Assembly (NCBI GenBank): GCA_025174535.1
Contig: JALBUN010000045.1
Span: 1,798,001-1,862,000, forward strand
Source of the DNA: Cantharellus purpuraceus
Taxonomy: Eukaryota; Basidiomycota; Agaricomycetes; Cantharellales; Hydnaceae
Length of the DNA: 64,000 nt
Direction: 5' to 3'
The position numbers and the translations under genes are program-made. The notes below the pieces were generated by a model, which had not been told where the DNA came from, did not search any database, and worked only from the letters and a program-made list of their open reading frames with translations. Below are positions 33,459-42,005 of the stretch, in pieces. Each line of letters begins with the position of its first letter. Position 1 is the first letter of the stretch.

Positions 33459-33470
33459 ATACTCAAACTG
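33459..33470 (+). promoter_or_regulatory. Predicted self-priming primer-binding site, family B
   Basis: ATACTCAAACTG just inside the LTR. Its reverse complement resembles CAGTTCAAATAT at 33244-33255 (9 of 12). In the other B copy the match is 11 of 12 (17166-17177 with 16946-16957). Confidence 0.45.
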
Positions 33471-33488
33471 CCATACTCACTCCTACCA

Positions 33489-34631
33489 ATGCCACGATCC
33501 ACTGCCAATTCCAAACATGCACGAACCATCAAGGTGCCCGCTCCCAGCATCGACACCATCCCTGAGGTCATCGAAGAACTGACGGACCACATAGAGGCCG
33601 TCAATGAAGAAGATGACACCCTGCCCTCTCCAAATCTGGCGCAAGCCATCTCCCTGCTCACCAGCAGCATCCGTAACCCACAAGCTCCTAAGTCCCGGAC
33701 CAAGGTCTGAGAACCTGACCCCTTTGATGGCTCCGATCCACAAAAGCTCCAACCGTTCTTGGTGCAATGCCGGTTGAATTTCCGCGACCGCCCCGATGCT
33801 TTCACATCCAATCGGGCAAAGGTCACCTTCACCATGTCCTATCTCAAAGGCACCACACTGGACTACTTTGAGCCAGCGCTCATGGACAACTCCAATGACC
33901 CGATATGGTTGGAGGACTACTCCAACTTCATCTCCGAACTTCAGACCAATTTCAGTCCTTACAACCCCAAGACCAATGCCGAGAATGAACTCGATCGACT
34001 TTGGATGAAGGAAAATCACAAAATCACAAAATACATTGTGAGTTTCCAGCAGCTAGCCCCAAAAGTCCAATGGGGCGACGCTGCACTCTGATGCCAATTT
34101 TACATTGGACTCCCATCCCGCATCAAGGACAAGATATCATGTGTCAGTAAGCTGGATACTTTGGTTAACCTCCGCAAGCTCACCCAATCCATCAACGCCC
34201 GTTATTGGGAACGTCAATCCGAAGTCTCCCATGAAAACTTGGCCAACAACAAATCAGACAAATCATCGGACAAGACCCCAAAGTCCAACAAGGGGTCCGA
34301 TAAGAGGACCACCGCCAACTCAGGCCAGAAGTCAAACACTGGTAATGCTGCTGCTTCCAGTTCCAGTCAGAACAATTCCGGCACCAGCAATAACTCCGGA
34401 GCTCGCAAGAGTACTCCAGACCTCTCCACCAAGCTGGGGAAGGACAGAAAACTTACCCAGCAGGAATGCCAGCGTTGCATGGACAACAACCTCTGTCTGT
34501 TCTGTGGAAAACCTGGCCACCAAGCCAAGGATTGCAACAAGGCAACCTCGTCTGCAGCGAAGGCAAAGGGCCACGCTGCCAATGCCATGACGGACAAGTC
34601 CAACACAAAAGCGACGGACCCAAAAAAATAG
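33489..34631 (+). pseudogene. Family B gag (two nonsense mutations)
   Basis: One reading frame from ATG 33489 to TAG 34629-34631, interrupted only by TGA at 33708 and 34089. At 33708 family C has arginine (KVREPD), so CGA to TGA. It has a capsid region (FEPALMDNSNDP..NENELDRL type), a Ser/Asn-rich linker, and the zinc knuckle [14 protein letters not shown] (about 34495-34536). It ends DPKK directly before the stop, with A7 at 34622-34628. Confidence 0.88.
34622..34628 (+). promoter_or_regulatory. A7 slip site at family B gag/pol junction
   Basis: The gag frame reads CCA AAA AAA TAG: an A-AAA-AAA heptamer immediately before the stop. Slipping back one base gives CCC AAA AAA ATA GTA, which opens the protease frame (GPKKIVSSP). 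Pol stays in this -1 frame to 38311. Confidence 0.6.
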
Positions 34632-37600
34632 TAAGCAGTCCTATAGCCTCTGTACAGGCTGAGGGCTGCATTGGTACTCCCCGTACAACAAATGAGGTCT
34701 GCCTGAACGCATCTGCTCTTTCCCACTCTGACTCCCTTACCCTCCTCGTCTACTCTGACTCCATTCCCGATACCGCTATTCAAGTGTTAATTGACTCCAG
34801 TTCTACTCACTGTTTCCTTGATTCCTCTTTTTCCGATTTACATAAACTCCATACATACACCATAACTCCGATACCACTCCGATTATTTGATGGCACTACT
34901 AATGCTGTTATTTCACAAGCTATAGATCTGTCCATCCGTTTTTTTGTCGGAGAAATCCAGAACCTTACATTCTATGTTACTCCACTTGACTCCAGCTGTT
35001 CTGTGGTTCTTGGACATAACTGGCTCACCTGCTACAATCTGTTGATTGACTGGGCATTGGGCCATATCACATTCCGTTCTCCAGTACAGGCTGTGTCATC
35101 CCCGACGTCACCAGCAACTTTAGGTGTGAAATTATCTTCCGCCTCCGCTGACTCCGCTCCAATAGATACTCCGTCTACCCTGCCATTTATATCACTGGTA
35201 GACACTATGGTCTTCGCCAGACTAAGCAAACTGGATGGTTCTCACACATTCCAGGTCCACCTCTCCGATCCGATATTCCTCGCCGCTTGTTCTGCCTGAT
35301 CAACTCCACCGGACCTCTCTATGGTTCCGAAGGAGTATCATGAGTTTGCTGACGTGTTCAGCAAGTCTAAAGCTGACTCCCTAGTGGAACACTGACCATA
35401 CGATCTCAAGATCGAACTGGATGACAACTCCACCCCTCCGCTTGGCCCTATCTACTCGCTATCCCAAAAAGAGCTACTGGCTCTCCGAACATTCATAGAC
35501 AAGAACTTGGCTACAGGCTTCATCCGCCCATCCCTATCTCCTCATGGAGCTCTGGTCCTATTTGTCTGCAAAAAGGACAGATCACTCCGTCTATGCGTCA
35601 ACTTCTGTGGACTCAACAAGATCACCAAGAAAGACCGATACCCAATACCCCACACCGTGGACCTACTCGAAAGTCCTCGAAAGGCTAAGATCTATTCCAA
35701 AATAGATCTCTGACATGCTTACCATCTAGTCCGCATCCGAGAAGGCGACAAATGGAAAACAACCTTCCGCACATGATATGGATCTTTCGAGTGGTGCGTC
35801 ATGCCCTTCGGACTAACCAATGCTCCGGCTGCCTTCCAGAGGTTCATGAATGATACCTTTGCCGACCTCCTTGATGTGACTGTCCTCGTTTACTTAGATG
35901 ACATTTTGGTATATTTGGACAACAAAGAAGAACATCGGACACATGTCCAAGAGGTACTCTGATGTCTCCAAAAACATGGCCTCTTCGCCCGCGCTGACAA
36001 ATGCGAATTCCACTCCGACTCGGTCAAATACCTAGGCTATATCCTCTCCCCAGCAGGATTGACAATGTCTGATGACAAAATCAAAGCCATACAGGAATGG
36101 CCAGAACTCCAGAAAGTCAAGGACATACAGTCCTTCCTAGGGTTCACCAACTTCTACCACCACTTCATTCATGGCTACTCCGATATCACTGTTCTGCTCA
36201 CCTGACTCACTAGGAAGGGTATCCAATGGAATTTCACTGACGAATGTAGACAGAGCTTTGAGACCTTGAAAAAGGCCTTTACTTCTGCTCTGATACTGAC
36301 TCATTGGGTTCCAGACGTTCCTATCCTATTAGAGACTGATGCCTCCGACTATGCACTTGCTGCGATCCTGTCCATCATCTCTCCGGACAATGGACAAGTC
36401 CATCCAATCGCTTTTCACTCACGTACATTTACGCCCCCCGAACTGAACTATGATGTCCATGACAAAGAGCTCCTTGCCATATATGAAGCCTTCCAGATAT
36501 GGAGACACTACCTTGAAGGTCCCTCCGATCCGGTGGATGTCATAACTGACCACAAGAACTTGGAATACTTCTCCACAACGAAACTGCTCACCCAGAGACA
36601 AGTCCGATGGTCTGAATACCCATCTCAGTTCAATCTCATTATCCATTTCCATCCTGGTCGACTCGGAGCAAAGCCCAATGCTTTAACTAGATGATGGGAC
36701 GTCTACCCTAAAGAGGGGAATAGCAACTATGCCACTGTAAACCCACACAACTTTCGCCCTGTGTTTACTAACAAGCAGCTGGCATCATCCCTACGAGCAT
36801 CCACCCTCATGACTCCCACCCTCCGAGCTGTCACCATTATGGACATTGACCAACTCCACTCCAACATCCGCTCATCACTCCGATTGGATCCTGTTGCAGT
36901 TAAACACTTGGACGACCCTTCCGATCCGAAATGGTTACTTGACCCCAAAGGACACCTCCGACACAACAACCGGATATACATCCCCAATGCCAAGAGTCTC
37001 CAACTCCGAGTTCTGCAGTATTACCATGATCACCTGATCTCAGGCCATTTCGGGCAAAATCGCACACAAGGATTAATCCGACGAGATTACATATGGCCAA
37101 AAATGCGAGAATACATTCAACACTACTGTAACTCCTGCACCACATGTATGCGCTCAAAATCGCAAAGGCACAAACCCTACAGAACACTTAAGCAACTTCT
37201 GGTCCCGGAGCAACCATGGAACTCCATCTCCATGGATTTCATAGAGAAGCTCCCCCCATCGCTCGGATACAACACCATACTCATGATTGTCGACAGGTTC
37301 ACTAAATAGTCACTATTCATTCCGACACATGACACCATCACCTCCGCCTCACTAGCTAAATTGTTCGTTCTCCACGTATTCTCTAAACACAGAGTCCCAT
37401 TGCATGTCACATCCAATCAGGGCTCAGAGTTTGTCTCCTCCTTCTTCCACACACTAGGAAAGGCTCTCAACATGAAACTTCACTTCACCTCCGGATACCA
37501 TCCTGAAGGAGATGGACAAACAGAACGAATGAATCAGTCCCTGGAACAATATCTCCGAGTCTATTGTAACTATCAACAAGACAACTGGGCTGATCTACTT

Positions 37601-38311
37601 CCGATCGCAGAATTTGCCTACAACAACGCTCCAAACGTGACTACTGGCATCTCTCCGTTCTTTGCTAATAAAGGCTATCACCCAAACATCTCCGACCACC
37701 CTGGGAAAGAACTTGCCTCCACCAAAGCCCGCCAATTTGTAACCGACCTTGATCAACTACACCAACATCTCCGAGAAACCATCTCCGAAGCCCAGAAACA
37801 ATATCAAGTCTCCACAGACCAACACCACATTCTGGCTCCAGACCTGCAAATTGGAGACAAAGTATTCATTAAGGCCGATCACTTCCAGACCACCCACCCA
37901 TCAAAGAAACTCTCCGAGAAATACTTAGGTCCTTATGAGGTCATTGCTCGTACAGGCAGCAGGTCCTTCACCCTCCACCTCCCGGACCACTTCCGAGCAG
38001 TTCATCCGGTTTTCCATATATCAATGCTCGAACCCGCTACTATGAACGAGATCTCTGGTCGCATGCAACCTCCACCTCCCCCGATCATCATTGGGGGAGA
38101 CAACGAATATGAGATATCTGAGATCCTGGACTCAAAGATCGACCGTCGATACAAGTACAAGCTCCAGTACTTAGTCAAATGGACTGGATATGAAGGCACC
38201 GATGAAGAGTCTTCATGGATCTCCACGTCTGAACTCGATCATGCATCCGAATCTGTCTCTGACTTTCACTCCACTTATCCAGACAAACATGGCCCCCTTA
38301 TGAATCTTTAA
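34632..38311 (+). pseudogene. Family B pol (protease, RT, RNase H, integrase, chromodomain)
   Basis: The whole 3.7 kb stays in one frame without indels. It is broken only by TGA at 35297, 35393, 35711, 35774, 35960, 36203 and 36692 and TAG at 37307. Protease has [12 protein letters not shown] (34786) and [10 protein letters not shown] has MPFGLTNAP and YLDDILVY (35890); RNase H has LETDASDYALAA (36330) and HDKELLAIYEA; integrase has an H..H..C..C finger (37030-37150), SMDFIEKLP, and TSNQGSEF (catalytic Asp replaced by Asn). A GPY-like segment and a chromodomain follow (YLVKWTGYEGTDEESSW, 38160-38220). Dead by point mutation only. Confidence 0.92.
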
Positions 38312-38465
38312 GTTTGATTACTAATGCTAATTCTATTATTTCGCATCATCATTTTATTACAAGTCACAAGGGAAATTACCAGCCTGCCCAAAAAACTCCA
38401 AAGGAATATCACTCCAACTCATTTTTCTCCACTCTGAAATTTATAATCATTTTCATTTTTTATTT

Positions 38466-40721
38466 TTATACATTGTGTTTCCTTTTGACCTTCCCCTTAT
38501 CTACCTCAGGCTCCATCTCCGATGCCGTCTCCAACTCATCATCACTCTCTACATCCAACACCCAATCTTTCTCATCCCCCATGTCCGAATCCTCGTCCAA
38601 AGGGGCCATGAACTTCCGCAACCGACGTAACTCAGCTGTCTGACGACCCTCCAGAACCTCCTTCCGTTTCATCATCTTCACCAAGTCCACTAGCAACCCC
38701 TCCATCCGCTGGAGGTGCTCCAACTGCAGGTTAACCAGCTGGATAAGCTGGCCCACGGTACTATTGGGTGCAGAGACGCGCCCTGTACCTGCACCGGTCG
38801 TTGCCCCTTCTGATCCGACACCACTACCCCCAGCTGCCATAGCACCTGTCTCCATCTGCCGCTTTTTGGTCAGACGACCTTCCGATTCTTTCTCTGCCCC
38901 TCCTTGTACCACTAGTTGGGGCTTGACGCTCCGACTCTGGGGATCAAACTTTCCATCGATCCTACACCCTCCTTTCCGACCCTGACAACAATCGCAGGAC
39001 CAAAGGCAGTGAGTTGGGCCGGCAGGCCACATGCACTCCACACCCGCATCATGACACAAGTCGCATGTTACACCAGGCCCGCCAAATGGCTCCGTTGGAG
39101 CCAGAGCCTTGGGTGGTCTGCCCCTTCTTGCTGCGGCCTCCAAATGTTCCCTCTCCTCCTCCTTGTCCTGCTGTTCTGCTGCCGCCTTCTCCATCTCGTG
39201 CTTGCGAAGCTGGATCACTGACCTAGCAACATGCAGCTCCTTCTTACGGGTCACCAACACGTGACTCTCCGCCTTACACCATATGACCCTCCAATCCGCC
39301 TCCCGCTTCTCCGTATCAGCACTCGGGTATGCCTTCAATGAAAAGACCGCGACATCAAGATTCTTCTTGGTGGTAGCAGCATAGAGCTCTGCTCTTTTGC
39401 GGGCCTCGACCACGGCTACCCAAGCCATCTCCTCATAACAATTTGAAGTTGGATCCGGCTCCACATCTGTCCTGACATCCACACCCGCCTCAGGCTCCAC
39501 ATTTGCATCAAGCCCCATATTGGCATCAGGATCCGCCTCCACCTCCGCCCTCTCCACCTCCGCCACTTCATCTTCCTCAGCCGCACCCAACCCAAATAAT
39601 GGCCGTACCCACGGACGTAACGACGAGTCAACCACAGTGACAGTTTTTGGATGAGTTGCCTCCATCCGTGTAATGGAGATGATGGCGACCTCAGGGGTCC
39701 CTGTCCATATTGGCACACTTGGACTTCCTGGGTGGCTGGTTCCCCCTGCCCTGGTCACCTCCTCCTCTACCTCCATGGTGGCTTCTAGCTCGTGCGCCCG
39801 CTCCTCCACTTCCTTCAGTCTTGCAGCCTCCATCGCGGCTGCAAGTTCCTTGACCCTGCAGGCTCTCTCGGCCTTTGCTTCCTCCTCTTTCCTTCTCCAT
39901 TCCATCTCCGCCGCCTCTTTCTGCCTCTGCTCCTCCTCCTCCTTCCGTCTCCATTCTGCCTCCTCCTCCTCCTTCTGTCTCCGTTCCGCCTCCTCCTCCT
40001 CCTTCCGTCTCCGTTCCGCCTCCTCCTCCTCCTTCCATCTCCATTCCTCCTCCTCCTCCTCCTCCTTCCATCTCCATTCCTCCTCCTCCTCCTCCTCCTC
40101 CTCCTCCTCCTCCTTCCATCTCCATTCCTCCTCCTCCTCCTCCTCCTCCTCCTCCTCCTCCTCCTCCTCCTCCTCCTCCTCCTCCTTCCATCTCCATTCC
40201 TCCTCCGCCTCCTCCTTTTCCTCCTCCTCCTCCTCCTCCTCCTCCTCCTCCTCCTCCTCCTCCTCCTCCTCCTCCTCCTCCTCCTCCTCCTCCTCCTCCT
40301 CCTCCTCCTCCTCCTCCTTCCGTCTCCATTCCTCCTCCTCCTCCTTCCGTCTCCATTCCTCCTCCTCCTCCTCCTTCCGTCTCCATTCCTCCTCCTCCTC
40401 CTCCTTCCATCTCCATTCCTCCTCCTCCTCCTCCTTCCATCTCCATTCCTCCTCCTCCTCCTCCTTCCATCTCCATTCCTCCTCCTCCTCCTCCTTCCGT
40501 CTCCATTCCTCCTCCTCCTCCTCCTTCCATCTCCATTCCTCCTCCTCCTCCTCCTTCCATCTCCATTCCTCCTCCTCCTCCTCCTCCTCCTCCTCCTCCT
40601 CCTTCCGTCTCCGTTCTGCTTCCTCCTCCTCTTTCTGTTTCCACTCCTCTTCCTCTTCCTTCCATCGGGCCAAGAGCAACTGCTCAAGCTCAGCCACGCT
40701 CATGCTTGCCAAAGGGTTTGA
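38466..40721 (-). CDS. Antisense Zn2Cys6-type coiled-coil gene of family B
   Basis: One open frame of about 752 residues on the strand opposite to pol, from ATG 40721 (MSNPLASMSVAELEQ) to TAA 38466; it meets pol tail to tail, 154 bp apart. Order: a short helical N-terminus; Glu-rich repeats of WRWKEEEEEE type (about 15-300) encoded by a TCC/GGA tract; a KELAAAMEAARLKE coiled coil; an acidic linker; an AR/EE-rich helix; then CDLC-HDAGVE-C-x12-CDCC-QGRKGG-C, the fungal Zn(II)2Cys6 spacing (C-x2-C-x6-C-x12-C-x2-C-x6-C). A leucine-rich coiled coil (LIQLVNLQLEHLQRMEGLL) and an acidic tail follow. Family C has a homologue at the same place. It has no stop codon, while gag and pol of the same element have ten. 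It may be a DNA-binding regulator; function unknown. Confidence 0.78.
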   Translation of the reverse strand, partial: SNPLASMSVAELEQLLLARWKEEEEEWKQKEEEEAERRRKEEEEEEEEEEEEWRWKEEEEEEWRWKEEEEEEWRRKEEEEEEWRWKEEEEEEWRWKEEEEEEWRWKEEEEEEWRRKEEEEEEWRRKEEEEEWRRKEEEEEEEEEEEEEEEEEEEEEEEEEEEEEEEEEKEEAEEEWRWKEEEEEEEEEEEEEEEEEEEEWRWKEEEEEEEEEEEEWRWKEEEEEEEWRWKEEEEAERRRKEEEEAERRQKEEEEAEWRRKEEEEQRQKEAAEMEWRRKEEEAKAERACRVKELAAAMEAARLKEVEERAHELEATMEVEEEVTRAGGTSHPGSPSVPIWTGTPEVAIISITRMEATHPKTVTVVDSSLRPWVRPLFGLGAAEEDEVAEVERAEVEADPDANMGLDANVEPEAGVDVRTDVEPDPTSNCYEEMAWVAVVEARKRAELYAATTKKNLDVAVFSLKAYPSADTEKREADWRVIWCKAESHVLVTRKKELHVARSVIQLRKHEMEKAAAEQQDKEEEREHLEAAARRGRPPKALAPTEPFGGPGVTCDLCHDAGVECMWPAGPTHCLWSCDCCQGRKGGCRIDGKFDPQSRSVKPQLVVQGGAEKESEGRLTKKRQMETGAMAAGGSGVGSEGATTGAGTGRVSAPNSTVGQLIQLVNLQLEHLQRMEGLLVDLVKMMKRKEVLEGRQTAELRRLRKFMAPLDEDSDMGDEKDWVLDVESDDELETASEMEPEVDKGKVKRKHNV

Positions 40722-40755
40722 CATTCTTGAGGATAAGACCTCAATCATGCCCCTC

Positions 40756-40764
40756 CTTTTATAT
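40756..40764 (-). promoter_or_regulatory. TATA box of the antisense gene, family B
   Basis: The minus strand reads ACATATAAAAGG at 40766-40755, about 35-40 nt upstream of ATG 40721 and inside the element, about 100 bp from the 3' LTR. This suggests independent transcription toward the element interior. The longer frame from ATG 40805 would begin upstream of this box, so I chose 40721. Confidence 0.55.
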
Positions 40765-40851
40765 GTCTCCAGACCCCCAGTATAACTCCAACTATGCCCA
40801 ACCATCTCACCTATTCAATCCACGGACATGAGGCCTCAGGGGCTCAGCCTT

Positions 40852-40865
40852 AAATGGAGAGATAC
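40852..40865 (+). promoter_or_regulatory. Polypurine tract of family B
   Basis: TAAATGGAGAGATAC directly abuts the 3' LTR at 40866. Family C has a similar GAAGGGAGATAC before its LTR at 15135. Confidence 0.6.
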
Positions 40866-41392
40866 TGTTATGACTATATTCATTAACATCCAGATCCCCA
40901 TCCGATCCACTCAGATCCCCACGCATATGAAATCTATACTCCATTTGGAAACCGCCATCTCCATCTACCTGTCTGATTGTCACCCCCGATTCTGCCCATC
41001 CCTCTCCAGTTCTGATTGATGCATCAGCATCACCATAGGAACCCGGACATCCGTCCCCATTGGACTCGGACATACTCATGTAAGGCCATCGGCCTCGGAG
41101 ACCCATCACTGGAGTAATTATTACCAGACTTCAAAATATGTATTTAAGTTGCCCAACTGGGGACTTCATTCCCCAGTTCAAATATTGAATCACACCTAGT
41201 TCCTAAGTCTGATCCTAACTCTCTAAGTCGTACTCCATCTCTGAAATCTCAGACACCGGTATTAGTGAGGGCGCAGCACATAAGCTGAAGCCAAGTCCAT
41301 TCCGACCCCCACAACATGCTCCAACTCCAACTCAACCTCCGACCTGACCTCCAACCCAATCTCCGACCCCCAATCAGACCTAGTGCGTAACA
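40866..41392 (+). repeat. 3' LTR of the nearly complete family B element
   Basis: 527 bp, TGTTATG..GCGTAACA, homologous along its length to 32936-33456. Flanking pentamers (GCACC before the 5' LTR, CAGTT after this one) do not match, so the right flank has been rearranged. Confidence 0.9.
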
Positions 41393-41670
41393 CAGTTTCC
41401 AAATGGAGTATAGATTTCATGTGCGTGGGGATCTGAGTGGATCAGATGATCTGGACGTTAATGAATATAGTCATAACAGTATCTCTCCATTTAAGGCCGA
41501 GCCCGGTACTACCCCTTGACCTGACAATTCTTTGGCATGCTGAATGACAGTGTTAAACACCATCTGTTTGCTAGGACCATTGTGCACAGGCTTATAGGTA
41601 CTATTCCATAAGCAAACTGACAATGGGTTAATCGGACAGGGATCTGAGTGTTAATGAATATAGCCATAAC
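41393..41670 (-). repeat. Mosaic of LTR fragments at the edge of the repeat block
   Basis: 41393-41478 is the first ~85 bp of a B LTR on the minus strand, followed by its polypurine region (41479-41500). 41505-41625 resembles the end of the D LTR (CTTATAGGTACTATTCC). 41630-41670 is again the B LTR terminus (GAATATAGCCATAACA). No repeat is recognised beyond about 41700. Confidence 0.65.
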
Positions 41671-41940
41671 ATGCTGAACAAATAGAATTTGATAGGGAAA
41701 AGGTGATTCCCATATTGGCACTTATATTGTGAGTTTATAAAATTCAATTATCTGACCTAATAATCATTAATAACATATACTCTCACATTATTGGAAAATA
41801 GTGAAAAAGATATCTATGTAGCCATGACCACCCGCCTGACATCCCTAGCAACTTAGATAAGCTGGTGTGGGTACCATAGGTGAATAACGGAGTTTCCACT
41901 TCGGGTTTCTCCGCAACTCAATATTGATTAGCGCCTCGCG

Positions 41941-41955
41941 TGATTGGTTATAAAA
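41941..41955 (+). promoter_or_regulatory. Promoter elements of methionine synthase gene
   Basis: An inverted CCAAT box (ATTGG, 41943-41947) is followed by TTATAAAA (41948-41955), about 50 nt before ATG 42006. The rest of 41671-42005 holds no recognisable feature. Confidence 0.5.
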
Positions 41956-42005
41956 TTTCACTACTTTCACCTCGCCCACACATCTTTTCTCTTTATTCTG
42001 ACACA

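Noticed and set aside
39691..40831. Large overlapping frames of poly-Ser, poly-Pro, poly-Leu, poly-Gly and poly-Arg
   Set aside because: They are other readings of the TCC/GGA tract. Only the minus frame 38466-40721 continues into a structured, cysteine-bearing region with a promoter.
32931..41397. Target-site duplication around the complete family B element
   Set aside because: The left flank GCACC and right flank CAGTT differ; the right side is a mosaic of LTR pieces.
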